DNA of 64,000 bases from Egicoccus sp. AB-alg2 (GCF_041821065.1 NZ_JBGUAX010000004.1:310001-374000), one strand, 5' to 3'; positions 55,735-64,000 are shown, numbered from the stretch's first letter. The notes: generated by a model not told the origin, from the sequence alone. Program-made: numbers and translations.

Positions 55735-56056
55735 CGGCGATCCTTCGCTGCTGGCGATGCGTCCGGGCACCGGTCGGAATCCCGGAGTGCGCGGTGCCCG
55801 TGTCCACGCCGTCGTCGCAGTATGGACAACGGTTGCGTTCAGCACAACATGTTCATGGCCGTGTCACGCGTTGGCGTCCACCTGTGCTGCCCGAGGCGAC
55901 TGGCCGGGCGCCTGGCGCGGCAACCGGGACGCCCGTGTGCGCGGGCGCCCACGACCCCGGCCGGGTCTGCGTGTTCCGTGACGGTTTGCCCCGCTCGGGG
56001 GCCCCTCCGAGGGGTATCGTCGACGGCGGAACGCGCCGCCGAGCAGGGAGAGCGGG
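55735..56056. other. Divergent control region, corrinoid operon / betaine importer
   Basis: 322 bases with no gene. It holds the conserved C1 element (55822-55849), the perfect 8-base palindrome AACATGTT (55845-55852), a CCCCT/AGGGG hairpin (56003-56014), and a TATCGT -10 box at 56015-56020 for the importer operon. The importer GTG follows a GGGAGAG site. Confidence 0.5.
55822..55849. promoter_or_regulatory. Conserved C1-regulon element (copy B)
   Basis: Starts ATGGACAACG and ends AGCACAACA on the plus strand, matching the inverted copy between the IclR gene and fhs (34102-34130) with a one-base gap. It lies 88-115 bases upstream of the corrinoid gene. Likely operator for the IclR-family protein. 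Confidence 0.55.
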
Positions 56057-57133
56057 GTGTCCGACAGTCGTGTGCCGGTCGACGGCCGGGAGAAGGTCGT
56101 CTGCGACGGCTTGTGGAAGGTCTTCGGCAGCCGGCCCGAGCGGGTGGTCGGCACCCCCGAGGGCGAGCTTCCGCGCGATGAGCTGCTGGCGATGACCGGG
56201 TGCGTCGCCGCGGTCCGTGACGTCTCGTTCACCGTTCGCGCCGGCGAGGTGTTCGTCGTCATGGGGCTCTCGGGCAGCGGCAAGTCCACGCTCGTGCGCT
56301 GCCTGACCCGGCTGATCGAGCCGACCGCCGGACGCATCGTCCTCGACGGGCACGAGGTCACGGCGTGCTCGCCGGCGCAACTGCGCGAACTGCGCCGCCA
56401 CAACGTCAGCATGGTCTTCCAGCACTTCGGGCTGCTACCGAACCGTCGGGTCATCGACAACGTCGCCTACGGGCTCGAGATCCAGGGGGTCGACCGCCGG
56501 GCCCGCCGTGAGCGCGCCGGCGCCGTGATCGACCTGGTCGGGCTCACCGGCTTCGCCGACCACTACCCCGACGAGCTGTCGGGCGGCATGCAGCAGCGGG
56601 TCGGCCTGGCCCGGGCCCTGGCCACCGATCCCGGCCTGCTCCTGCTCGACGAGCCCTTCAGCGCGCTCGATCCGCTGATCCGCCGTGACATGCAGGCCGA
56701 GGTCTGTCGGCTCCAGGAGCAGATGGGCACGACGATGGTGTTCATCACGCACGACCTGCACGAGGCCCTGCGGCTGGGCGACCGTGTCGCCGTGATGCGC
56801 GACGGCGCCATCGTCCAGATCGGCACGCCGGCGCAGTTGTTGGCCGCGCCGGCCGACGACTACGTCGCCGACTTCACCCGCGACGTCCCACGGGCGCTGG
56901 TCCTCACCGCCGGTGACCTGTGCCGGCCGCCACTCGGCGACGCCGTCGGTCCGCTCGACAGCCCGACCGAAGGCGACGTCGGGGCCGCGACCCTCCTGCG
57001 CGATCTGATCCCCCGGGTCGCGAACGGTGGCTCGCTGCGGGTGGTCGACGGCGACGGCACGGTCGGCATCGTCACGCGCGACCAGGTCCTGCGTGCCATG
57101 TACGGGGGCACGCTGCCAGAGCCGGCCCGCTGA
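56057..57133 (+). CDS. proV: Betaine ABC importer ATPase (ProV/OpuAA type)
   Basis: 358 aa, GTG 56057. Walker [22 protein letters not shown]-loop [22 protein letters not shown], signature [16 protein letters not shown], Walker [15 protein letters not shown] and [10 protein letters not shown]. The N-terminal extension [16 protein letters not shown] is typical of betaine/proline importer ATPases. C-terminal part (about 280-350) is a reduced CBS-like domain with one motif ([21 protein letters not shown]). Heads a three-gene operon facing the demethylase operon, so uptake and use are linked. Confidence 0.92.
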   Translation: MSDSRVPVDGREKVVCDGLWKVFGSRPERVVGTPEGELPRDELLAMTGCVAAVRDVSFTVRAGEVFVVMGLSGSGKSTLVRCLTRLIEPTAGRIVLDGHEVTACSPAQLRELRRHNVSMVFQHFGLLPNRRVIDNVAYGLEIQGVDRRARRERAGAVIDLVGLTGFADHYPDELSGGMQQRVGLARALATDPGLLLLDEPFSALDPLIRRDMQAEVCRLQEQMGTTMVFITHDLHEALRLGDRVAVMRDGAIVQIGTPAQLLAAPADDYVADFTRDVPRALVLTAGDLCRPPLGDAVGPLDSPTEGDVGAATLLRDLIPRVANGGSLRVVDGDGTVGIVTRDQVLRAMYGGTLPEPAR

Positions 57134-59070
57134 TGGCCGCCGTCACCGAGGCCCGCCGACTGTCGGTGCCCCGCTGGGTCGGCGACCACCGCTGGCTGCT
57201 GCTCGCCGTCGTCCTGCTGGCCGCCGGCGCGCTCGCCAGCGGCTGGGCGTCGGGGTACGCGGCGGACTTCTACCTGCCCGTACGGGAGCGGTTCGACGCG
57301 CTGCAGGTCTGGATCATCGACAACCGCGGCAGCCATCCGCTGTTCACGGGCGTGTTCCGGCCGATGGCGGTCGGAGCCGCGTACGGGCTCGCCGAGCTCG
57401 AGGCGCAGCTGCGCCTGCTCGGATGGCCGGGCGTGCTGCTGGTGTTCGGCGCGATCGCGGCCGCCGTCGCCGGCTGGCGGATCGCGGCGGTCGTCGTGGC
57501 CGCGCTCGCCGGCATCGCGCTGCTCGGTCAGTGGGACGACGCGATGACCACGCTCGCGTTGATGGGGGTCGGCGTGCTGGCGTCGGTCGCGATCGGCGTG
57601 CCGATCGGGATCCTGGCCGCGCGTTCGCCAGCCGTCGCGACGGTGGTTCGGCCCGTCCTCGACGCGATGCAGACCGTCCCCGTCTACGTCTACCGGCTGC
57701 CGCTGGTGTTCGTGTTCGGGCAGGGCAACCCTGCGGCGATCGTCGCGACCGTCATCTACGCCGTGCCGCCGGCCGTCCGGCTGACCACGCTCGGTATCCA
57801 GCAGGTGCCGCCGGTCAAGCTGGAGGTCGGCCGCTCGCTCGGGGCGACCAGCCGGCAGCTGCTGCGGACCGTGCAACTCCCGCTGGCGATGCCGTCGATC
57901 CGCGTGGGCGTCAACCAGACCATCATGATGGCGCTGTCGATGGTGGTGATCGCCTCGCTGGTCGGGGCCACCGGTCTCGGTCGCGAGGTGCTGCGGGGAC
58001 TGCAGACCCTCGACGTGGGCCGCGCCCTGGACGCCGGACTCGCCATCGTGCTGCTGGCGGTCGTCCTCGACCGCATCACCTTCTCCGCGGGCGCCCGCGG
58101 CCGGCACCTGCTGCGTGGCTGGTGGCTGGTGGCCGCGATCGCCGGCGCACTGGTCGTCGGCCGCGGACTCGGAATGCTGCCGTTCGCCGACGAACCGCCG
58201 TTCGCGGGCGCCCTGTCGGTCGCGCAACTCGCGGACCAGGCGTTCGCCTGGGCCCGGACCGAGCTGTTCGGGTTCACGTCGGCGTTCAGCGAGTGGACCA
58301 TCCGCTACGCGCTCGACCCGCTGCGGTTCGTGCTGAGCGTCCTGCCGTGGTGGCTCCTCGCCGGCCTGGTCGCCGCCGTGGCCTGGCGAGTCGTGGGGCA
58401 GGGCCTCGCCCTGTTCGTCGTCGTGGCCGCCGCCGTGATCGGGGCGATGGGTGCCTGGCCGGACACGATGAACACCCTCAGCCAGGTCCTCGTGGCCGCG
58501 GTCGTCTCGATCGCGCTGGCCGTGCCGCTCGGCGTGCTGGCGAGCCAGAGCGACGCGTTCGACCGCGCCCTGCGCCCGATCCTGGACGGGATGCAGACGC
58601 TGCCGGCGTTCGTCTACCTCATCCCGGTCGTCGCACTGTTCACGATCGGCCGCGTCCCCGGCCTGATCGCCTCGGTGATCTACGCGCTACCTCCCGGCGT
58701 GCGCATGACCGACGCCGGCATCCGCGAGGTGCCCCACGAGACCGTCGAAGCCGCCCGGTCCCAGGGCGCCACCCGGTGGCAGGTGCTGCGCACGGTGCAG
58801 CTGCCGCTGGCACGTCCGACGATCCTGATGGGTGTGAACCAGACCACGATGATGGTGTTGGCCGGCGTCATCATCGCCGGGCTGATCGGCTCGGGAGGCC
58901 TCGGCATCGAGGCCGTCCGGGGCCTGACCCGCAGCGAGATCGGTCGCGGCGCCGTCGCCGGCATCGCGATCGTGCTGCTCGGCATGGTGTTGGACCGCAT
59001 CACCCAGGCGCTGGGCGGCGGTGACGACGAGTTCGTCGAGACCCAGCGCGCGACGATGAAGACCGCCTAG
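57133..59070 (+). CDS. proW: Betaine ABC importer permease, two fused copies
   Basis: 645 aa, ATG 57133 overlapping proV by one base. Two BPD_transp_1 (ProW-like) domains lie in tandem. Copy 1 has DAMQTVPVYVYRLPLVFVFG and EVGRSLGATSRQLLRTVQL; copy 2 has DGMQTLPAFVYLIPVVALF and EAARSQGATRWQVLRTVQL. The EAA loop that contacts ProV is present twice, so one polypeptide can form the whole channel. An extracellular loop of about 100 residues separates the copies. Most ProW proteins are single-domain homodimers, so this is a fusion form. Confidence 0.93.
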   Translation: MAAVTEARRLSVPRWVGDHRWLLLAVVLLAAGALASGWASGYAADFYLPVRERFDALQVWIIDNRGSHPLFTGVFRPMAVGAAYGLAELEAQLRLLGWPGVLLVFGAIAAAVAGWRIAAVVVAALAGIALLGQWDDAMTTLALMGVGVLASVAIGVPIGILAARSPAVATVVRPVLDAMQTVPVYVYRLPLVFVFGQGNPAAIVATVIYAVPPAVRLTTLGIQQVPPVKLEVGRSLGATSRQLLRTVQLPLAMPSIRVGVNQTIMMALSMVVIASLVGATGLGREVLRGLQTLDVGRALDAGLAIVLLAVVLDRITFSAGARGRHLLRGWWLVAAIAGALVVGRGLGMLPFADEPPFAGALSVAQLADQAFAWARTELFGFTSAFSEWTIRYALDPLRFVLSVLPWWLLAGLVAAVAWRVVGQGLALFVVVAAAVIGAMGAWPDTMNTLSQVLVAAVVSIALAVPLGVLASQSDAFDRALRPILDGMQTLPAFVYLIPVVALFTIGRVPGLIASVIYALPPGVRMTDAGIREVPHETVEAARSQGATRWQVLRTVQLPLARPTILMGVNQTTMMVLAGVIIAGLIGSGGLGIEAVRGLTRSEIGRGAVAGIAIVLLGMVLDRITQALGGGDDEFVETQRATMKTA

Positions 59071-59098
59071 CGCGGTGTGCCGATCGAACGGAGCGACC

Positions 59099-60136
59099 AT
59101 GGGCGCGACGAGCACTTCCCTCCGCCGGCTGGCGCCGGCACTGCTGGCCTTCGGCCTCGCGCTCAGCGCCTGTGCCGCCGACCCCGACCAGATCGACGCC
59201 GGCGAGCTCGGCGCCGACAGCGATGACGGGGGCGGCGCCGCTGACGGCGCCGCTGACGGCGGCGACGGCGGCGGCGAGGGCGCCGAGGGCGAGACCGTCC
59301 GGCTCGTCGCCAACCCGTGGCCGGGCTCGTACGCCAACGCGCACGTCGCCGCCATCGTCCTGGAGCAGGAGATGGGGGCCGACGTCGAGATCGTGGAGCT
59401 CGACGAGAACGCGCAGTGGGCCGGGCTCGACGACGGCAGCCTCGACGCGGTCCTGGAGATCTGGCCCTCGGGCCACGCCGAGAACCGGGCCACCTACATC
59501 GACGACCGCGGCACCGTCGAGGACATCGGCGAGCTCGGGGTCATCGGTCAGATCGGCTGGTTCGTCCCCAGCTACGTCATCGACGAGCATCCCGAGATGA
59601 CGAGCTGGGAGGGGCTGGAGGGCAACGAGCAGATCTTCGCCACGGCGGAGACGGGCAACGCGGGACAGTTCCTCGCCGCCGACCCGTCGTTCGTGCAGTA
59701 CGACGAAACCATCATCGAGAACCTCGGGTTGAACCTGCAGGTCGTGCAGTCCGGGTCCGAGGCCGCGCAGCTGACCGCGGTCGAATCCGCGATCGAGCGT
59801 GAGGAACCGGTGCTGTTCTACTTCTACACGCCGCACTGGATGCACGCCCAGTACGACCTGACCATGATCGAGCTGCCGCCGTACGAGGAGGGCTGCGAGG
59901 AACCGGCGGAGGAACGCACGTGCGGCTACCCGCCGGACGTGTTGTACAAGGCCGCGTCCGCCGAGCTGGCCGACCGGCTGCCCGACGTCCACACGTTCCT
60001 CAGCAACTTCCAGCTCGAGAACGAGGACCAGGACGGGATCGCCTACGCCATGGACGTCGAAGGCCAGTCGCCCGAGGGCGCCGCGCAGGCGTGGGTCGAC
60101 GAGAACGAGGACGTCTGGCAGGCCTGGCTGCCGTGA
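59099..60136 (+). CDS. proX: Betaine-binding lipoprotein (ProX/OpuAC type)
   Basis: 345 aa, ATG 59099. Signal peptide with lipobox LALSAC (Cys25), then an acidic Gly/Asp/Glu/Ala linker (about 30-65) built on a repeated GGCGCCGCTGAC DNA unit, then OpuAC: VRLVANPWPGSYANAHVAAIV, LEIWPSGHAENRATY, EDIGELGVIGQIGWFVPSYVI and VLFYFYTPHWMHAQYDL. Trp residues in NPWPGS, EIWPSG and PHWMHA are placed as in the aromatic box that holds quaternary ammonium. A CEEP...TC pair may form a disulfide. Surface acidity fits salt adaptation. Confidence 0.92.
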   Translation: MGATSTSLRRLAPALLAFGLALSACAADPDQIDAGELGADSDDGGGAADGAADGGDGGGEGAEGETVRLVANPWPGSYANAHVAAIVLEQEMGADVEIVELDENAQWAGLDDGSLDAVLEIWPSGHAENRATYIDDRGTVEDIGELGVIGQIGWFVPSYVIDEHPEMTSWEGLEGNEQIFATAETGNAGQFLAADPSFVQYDETIIENLGLNLQVVQSGSEAAQLTAVESAIEREEPVLFYFYTPHWMHAQYDLTMIELPPYEEGCEEPAEERTCGYPPDVLYKAASAELADRLPDVHTFLSNFQLENEDQDGIAYAMDVEGQSPEGAAQAWVDENEDVWQAWLP

Positions 60137-60217
60137 CCGGGTGGGTGCGGCGTGGCCATGCGAACGAGTAGCGTGGCCGGCCGTGCCCACTGACGAGTCG
60201 AGCAAGCGAGCACCGAC

Positions 60218-60958
60218 GTGCCCACGCCCACGCCCCACATCAGCGCTGCACCCGGTGACTTCGCCGAGGCGGTCCTGCTCCCCGGTGACCCGCTGCGGGC
60301 GAAGCACATCGCGGAGACCCACCTCGAGGACGCCAAGCAGGTCAACGCCGTCCGCAACGCGTTCGCCTACACCGGCACCCACCAGGGCATGCCCGTCTCC
60401 GTGCTGGGCACCGGCATGGGCATCCCGTCGGCGTCGATCTACTCCTCCGAACTGATCGTCGAGTACGGCGTCCGGCGCCTCGTACGCGTCGGCTCGTGCG
60501 GCGCCGTGCAGGACCACGTCGCGCTGCGCGACGTGATCCTGGCGGTCGGCGCGTGCACCGACTCCAACGTCAACCGCGCCCGCTACGGCGGCCTGGACTT
60601 CGCGGCGACCGCCGACTTCGGCCTGCTGCGCACCGCGGCGGAGGCCGCGGAGGCGCGTGGCATCGAGGTCCACGCCGGCAACGTGCACTCCAGTGACCTG
60701 TTCTACGACCCGCGCGCCGCCGCCGGCTACTTCGACCAGATGAACAAGATGGGCGTACTCGCCGTGGAGATGGAGGCCGCCGGCATCTACGGCGTGGCGG
60801 CGGAGAACGGCGCCCGGGCGCTGACGGTCCTCACGGTCAGCGACCACATCCGCAGCGGCGAGGCGACCACCTCCGACGAGCGGCAGACCACCTTCGACGA
60901 CATGGTCCGCATCGCGCTCGACGGCCTCGTCCTCGACGCCCAGCGCGGTGGCGCCTGA
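60218..60958 (+). CDS. deoD: Purine-nucleoside phosphorylase (DeoD type)
   Basis: 246 aa, GTG 60218; a TAGCGT box lies at 60168-60173. Hexameric NP-II family motifs: [77 protein letters not shown] and the catalytic Asp in [13 protein letters not shown]. It cleaves purine nucleosides with phosphate to the free base. It stands alone, but free bases are the sort of substrate that a molybdenum hydroxylase would use. Confidence 0.93.
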   Translation: MPTPTPHISAAPGDFAEAVLLPGDPLRAKHIAETHLEDAKQVNAVRNAFAYTGTHQGMPVSVLGTGMGIPSASIYSSELIVEYGVRRLVRVGSCGAVQDHVALRDVILAVGACTDSNVNRARYGGLDFAATADFGLLRTAAEAAEARGIEVHAGNVHSSDLFYDPRAAAGYFDQMNKMGVLAVEMEAAGIYGVAAENGARALTVLTVSDHIRSGEATTSDERQTTFDDMVRIALDGLVLDAQRGGA

Positions 60959-60973
60959 CGCCCACGCCCAGGC

Positions 60974-61375
60974 TCACGGCACCCGCAGTAACCACCGCGC
61001 GGGCACGATCTCGACGAGCACCTCGAAGTCCCCGTCCGGGTCGTCGGTCGCGGTGATGTCCCAGTCGAACTTCGCGCGGAACGCCCGCACCACCGCTTCG
61101 GGGTAGGGACGCGCGTGCACGATCGCGCGTCCCTCCGCGACGACGGGCCGATCGCCGTCCTGCAGCGCGAGCGCGACGCGAGGGTCGCGGCGCAGGTTGC
61201 GGGCCTTTGCCGTGTCGGAGCTGGTGCAGACCCAGAAGGCCCGACCGTCCCAGACGAACCAGATCGGGGTCAGGTGGGGCGACCCGTCGGGCCGCGGGGA
61301 GACGAACCAGACGTTGCGCTCGCGGGCCAGACGAGCCTCGAGGCCCCCGTCGCCCTCGGGGATGGTCGTGGTCAC
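60974..61375 (-). CDS. Pyridoxamine-phosphate-oxidase-fold FMN/F420 protein
   Basis: 133 aa, GTG 61375 overlapping the xdhC stop. Split-barrel motifs: LARERNVWFVSPRPDGSPHLTPIWFVWDG, FWVCTSSDTAKARNLRRDPRVALAL and VEGRAIVHARPY-like strands. TIGR-type F420-dependent or FMN-dependent reductase; too short for PdxH. Coupled to xdhC. The substrate is unknown. Confidence 0.8.
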   Translation of the reverse strand: MTTTIPEGDGGLEARLARERNVWFVSPRPDGSPHLTPIWFVWDGRAFWVCTSSDTAKARNLRRDPRVALALQDGDRPVVAEGRAIVHARPYPEAVVRAFRAKFDWDITATDDPDGDFEVLVEIVPARWLLRVP

Positions 61376-61908
61376 CGCGAGCCGCCGTCGTGGAAACCGC
61401 CGCGGCGGCCGTTGCGGTCGGCCAGGAGGCCGGCGAGCGTCGACAGGGCGATCTCGGCCGGCGCCTTCGACCCGATGTCCAGGCCGATGGGGCGGCGCAC
61501 CGTCGCGATCAGGTCCTCGTCGACGGCCTGCTCGCGCAGCGCCGCCCGGTGCGGCCCCTCGTGGCGCGGCGAACCCATGATGCCGATCCACCGTGGCCGC
61601 GCCCGCACGAGCGGTGCCAGGACACCGCCCAGGTCGTCGCGATGGTGGTCGGTCACCACCACGTCGGCGTCGGCGAGCGAGACGCCCTCGGGGCGGTGCA
61701 GGACCGCGTCGGCCCCGGCGCGGTGGCCGCGCGTGACCCGCGCGGGATCCGGTTCCAGCAACACGGTCCGGAACCCCAGTTCGCGGCCCCAGTGCAGCAG
61801 GTACGACGACACGGCGTTGGCGTAGACGGCGACCAGCACCCGCTCGGCCGGGTCGGCGGCGGGCGCCGCCCCGTGGGCGACGTCGCACGCCGGGTCGGAC
61901 GTGGTCAC
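61372..61908 (-). CDS. XdhC/CoxF Rossmann-domain Mo-hydroxylase maturation protein
   Basis: 178 aa, GTG 61908 with GGAGGGG upstream. Only the C-terminal XdhC_C Rossmann domain is present (VLVAVYANAVSSYLLHWGRELGFRTVLLE, DADVVVTDHHRDDLGG, PRWIGIMGSPRHEGPHRAAL and RRPIGLDIGSKAPAEIALSTLAGLL); the N-terminal CoxI domain is missing. XdhC proteins bind the Mo cofactor and insert the sulfido ligand into Mo hydroxylases. It divergently faces coxD/coxE and would serve the Mo-hydroxylase near 12-16 kb. Confidence 0.85.
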   Translation of the reverse strand: MTTSDPACDVAHGAAPAADPAERVLVAVYANAVSSYLLHWGRELGFRTVLLEPDPARVTRGHRAGADAVLHRPEGVSLADADVVVTDHHRDDLGGVLAPLVRARPRWIGIMGSPRHEGPHRAALREQAVDEDLIATVRRPIGLDIGSKAPAEIALSTLAGLLADRNGRRGGFHDGGSR

Positions 61909-61984
61909 CTGCGTCCCCTCCGCTCGATCTGCGTTTCGGGCCCGCGGCGACGATACTGCCCGTTCCTCGACGAGGGAGCGTCAC

Positions 61985-62854
61985 GTGGGACTTCCCGACG
62001 GGCCGGCCGCGCTGGCCGACGCGCTGGCGCAGCGCGCGTACCTCGCGGACCGCGGCCTGGTCACCGCCCTCCACCTCGCCCACCGGCTGGGGCGACCGGT
62101 GCTGCTCGAGGGCGACGCCGGTGTCGGCAAGACGGAGGCCGCCAAGGCGATGGCGGACGTGTTGGGGGCGCGGCTGGTGCGCCTGCAGTGCTACGAGGGC
62201 ATCGACCGCGCCCAGGCCCTCTACGCCTGGGACCATCCCCGCCAGCTGCTGCACCTGCGCACGCTGGAGGCCTCGGGGGAGCGGCCCGACCAGCACGAGA
62301 GCGAGCTGTACACGCGCCGGTTCCTGCTGCCACGGCCGCTGCTGGAGGCGCTGGAGCTGGGGGACCGGGCGGTTCTGCTCGTCGACGAGATCGACCGCGC
62401 CGACGACGAGTTCGAGGCGTTCCTGCTGGAGCTGCTCAGCGACTTCCAGGTGACGATCCCGGAGCTCGGCACGATCCGCGCCGAGCAGCCGCCGACGGTG
62501 GTGCTGACCTCCAACCGGACCCGCGAGCTGTCGGAGGCGCTGCGCCGCCGCTGCCTGTACCACTGGATCGACCACCCCGACCAGGCGCGGGAGGCGGCGA
62601 TCGTGCGGGTGCGGGTGCCCGAGGTCCCCGATGGACTGGCCGAGCGCGTCGCCGGCGTCGTCGCGCAGCTGCGGACCCTCGACCTGCACAAGCCGCCCGG
62701 GGTGGCGGAGACGGTGGACTGGGCCCGGGTGGTGACCGACCTGGGCGGGCGCCTGGACATCGAGGTGGCCGCCGACACGCTGGGCGTGGTCGTCAAGGAC
62801 CGCGACGACCTCGACACGGTGCGCGCGCACCTCGACCGCGTCCTCGAGGCCTGA
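61985..62854 (+). CDS. coxD: CoxD-like MoxR AAA+ ATPase
   Basis: 289 aa, GTG 61985 after GAGGGAG. Walker A LLEGDAGVGKTEAAKAM, RLQCYEGIDRAQALYAWDHPRQ, Walker B VLLVDEIDRADDEFEAFLLELL, sensor 1 TVVLTSNRTRELSEALRRRC and HWIDHPDQAREAAI. CoxD unfolds or remodels the apo large subunit for active-site sulfuration in CO dehydrogenase; relatives accompany other Mo hydroxylases. Two bases separate it from coxE. Confidence 0.9.
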   Translation: MGLPDGPAALADALAQRAYLADRGLVTALHLAHRLGRPVLLEGDAGVGKTEAAKAMADVLGARLVRLQCYEGIDRAQALYAWDHPRQLLHLRTLEASGERPDQHESELYTRRFLLPRPLLEALELGDRAVLLVDEIDRADDEFEAFLLELLSDFQVTIPELGTIRAEQPPTVVLTSNRTRELSEALRRRCLYHWIDHPDQAREAAIVRVRVPEVPDGLAERVAGVVAQLRTLDLHKPPGVAETVDWARVVTDLGGRLDIEVAADTLGVVVKDRDDLDTVRAHLDRVLEA

Positions 62855-62856
62855 CC

Positions 62857-64000
62857 GTGCCGGCCGGTCCGGTGTCGCCACCGCCGCCCCGTGGGGGCGA
62901 GGCGCCTGCGCCGGGCGACGGTGCCGCGCACGTCGCCGCGCTGGCCGCCGGCCTGCGCCGGGCGGGGGTCAACGTCGGTACGGGCCAGGTCACCGCCTGC
63001 GCGGCGGCGCTGGCCGAGGTCGATCCGAAGGACGTTGCCGCGCGCTACTGGACCGGCCGCGTGTGCCTGTGCTCGGAGCCTGCCCATCTGCCCGTCTACG
63101 ACCGGGTCTTCGCCGCGGTGCTGTCCGGCGGGCAGCCCGAGCCGCCGACGGCGCCGGTACCGGCCCCGGCTGGTGGCGTCGACGCCGGCTCCGACCGGCC
63201 CGGTGGTGCCGACCCCGGCGGCGGGGACGAGGTGCATGCCGGCGGTCTCGCCATGGCCCACGAGCGACTGCGTCATCGCCGCTTCGACCGGCTCGACCAG
63301 GACGAGCGCGCCGAGGTCGACCGGCTGGTGGACGCCCTGCGGCTGCGGACGCCGGCCCGCCGGACCCGGCGGCGCATGCCGGGGCCCGGTGGCGACCTGG
63401 ACCTGGCGCGCACGCTCGACCGCGCGATGCGCTTCGAGGGCGAGGTGCTGCAGTTCGACCGCCTGACCCGGCGGCCGCGGCCCCGGCCGCTGGTGGTCGT
63501 GCTGGACGTGTCGGGGTCGATGGCCGCGTTCGCGCGTCCGCTGCTGCGCTTCGCCGTGGCGGCCGCCTCCGACACCGCCCGTCCGCGACGCCGTGTGGAG
63601 GTGTTCGCGTTCGGGACCCGGCTGACGCGGCTCACGGACGCGCTCGCGGTGCGCGATCCCGACGCCGCGCTGGCCGACGCCGCCGCCCGGGTCGTGGACT
63701 GGGACGGCGGCACGCGCATCGCGGCCAGCCTCGAGCAGCTGGTGCGCGTGTGGGGCCGGCGCGGGCTGCTGCGCGGGGCGGTCGTGCTGCTGTGCTCGGA
63801 CGGGCTGGAGCGGGGCGACGGGGCGCGCCTGGGAGCGACCGTGGCCCGGCTGCGACGCAGCGTGCACCGGCTGGTCTGGGTCAACCCGCTGGCGGGCGAC
63901 CCGCGCTACGCGCCGACGCAGCGCGGCATGGCGGCGGCGCTGCCACACGTCGACGTCTTCGTCCCGGGCCACGACCTGGCCAGCCTGGAGGACCTCGTCG
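62857..64000 (+). CDS. coxE: CoxE-like VWA-domain protein, 3'-partial
   Basis: GTG 62857, open to the window edge, 381 codons visible. N-terminal helical domain (HVAALAAGLRRAGVNVGTGQ, CAAALAEVDPKDVAARYWTGR, CLCSEPAHLPVYDRVF), a Gly/Pro-rich low-complexity linker, then LTRRPRPRPLVVVLDVSGSM: the MIDAS DxSxS is at residues 217-221. Later GGTRIAASLEQLVRVWG and VVLLCSDGLERGDGARL are standard VWA strands. Partner of CoxD in Mo-hydroxylase maturation. The C-terminus is outside the window. Confidence 0.9.
   Translation, partial: MPAGPVSPPPPRGGEAPAPGDGAAHVAALAAGLRRAGVNVGTGQVTACAAALAEVDPKDVAARYWTGRVCLCSEPAHLPVYDRVFAAVLSGGQPEPPTAPVPAPAGGVDAGSDRPGGADPGGGDEVHAGGLAMAHERLRHRRFDRLDQDERAEVDRLVDALRLRTPARRTRRRMPGPGGDLDLARTLDRAMRFEGEVLQFDRLTRRPRPRPLVVVLDVSGSMAAFARPLLRFAVAAASDTARPRRRVEVFAFGTRLTRLTDALAVRDPDAALADAAARVVDWDGGTRIAASLEQLVRVWGRRGLLRGAVVLLCSDGLERGDGARLGATVARLRRSVHRLVWVNPLAGDPRYAPTQRGMAAALPHVDVFVPGHDLASLEDLV

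Overview
The window is very GC-rich and gene-dense. GTG starts are common, many gene pairs overlap by 4 bases (GTGA or ATGA), and -10 boxes of the TAnnnT type (TAGCGT, TAGGCT, TACCGT) precede many genes. With a mycothiol-type maleylpyruvate isomerase relative, a PadR/HAAS pair and a large betaine uptake and degradation set, this suggests a chromosome of a halotolerant actinobacterium. A deep-branching class such as Nitriliruptoria is my guess; it is inference and no rRNA is present to test it. I saw no tRNA, rRNA, CRISPR array, insertion sequence or phage gene.

Layout. 1-5.2 kb: housekeeping and envelope genes (partial SDR protein, two lipoproteins, ilvC, FemAB-like transferase, sulfotransferase). 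5.2-26.5 kb: a catabolic region for cyclic amides/ureides. It holds a PucR regulator divergent from a ring-opening amidohydrolase (barbiturase/cyanuric acid amidohydrolase family) and an NCS2 permease; a kinase-less PAS protein with a single-domain response regulator; a sirtuin; a molybdenum hydroxylase (coxM-coxS-coxL-coxG type) followed by a signature amidase; a PadR/HAAS membrane pair; and a carbamate kinase-DUF2877-FdrA-DUF1116-NmrA operon. 26.7-32.3 kb: hyuA-hyuB, a PspC protein and a CaiB/BaiF CoA-transferase. 32.3-41.6 kb: an IclR regulator divergent from formate-THF ligase and a cyclodeaminase/cyclohydrolase, then a GntR-dimethylglycine/sarcosine dehydrogenase-ETF operon. 41.6-49.5 kb: an unrelated block (decayed GNAT remnant, MDR dehydrogenase, FtsX-type ABC exporter, two-component system, small membrane protein) inside the C1 region. 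49.5-60.1 kb: a six-gene corrinoid methyltransferase operon (MttB family, reductive activator, methyl-THF transferase, two small accessory proteins, corrinoid protein) divergent from a betaine ABC importer. 60.2-64 kb: purine nucleoside phosphorylase, an FMN-type oxidase, XdhC, and CoxD/CoxE-type Mo-hydroxylase maturation genes, the last cut by the window edge.

How it may work together. (1) The 6.9-26.5 kb genes can be read as an oxidative pyrimidine pathway that ends in ATP: NCS2 uptake; Mo-hydroxylase (uracil to barbiturate); barbiturase (to ureidomalonate); FdrA/DUF1116/DUF2877 carbamoyltransferase (ureidomalonate + phosphate to malonamate + carbamoyl phosphate, the one-carbon-longer version of the oxalurate/oxamate reaction of E. 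coli AllFGH); malonamidase-type amidase (malonamate to malonate + ammonia); and carbamate kinase (carbamoyl phosphate + ADP to ATP). Family membership is well supported; the assembled pathway is inference. (2) The C1 genes fit glycine betaine use: ABC uptake, corrinoid demethylation to dimethylglycine with methyl transfer to THF, then oxidative demethylation by the FAD/GcvT dehydrogenase through ETF, with the cyclohydrolase and formate-THF ligase handling the one-carbon units. A conserved 28-29 bp element occurs in both divergent C1 promoter regions, and a weaker version lies before the GntR operon, suggesting one regulon probably run by the local IclR protein.
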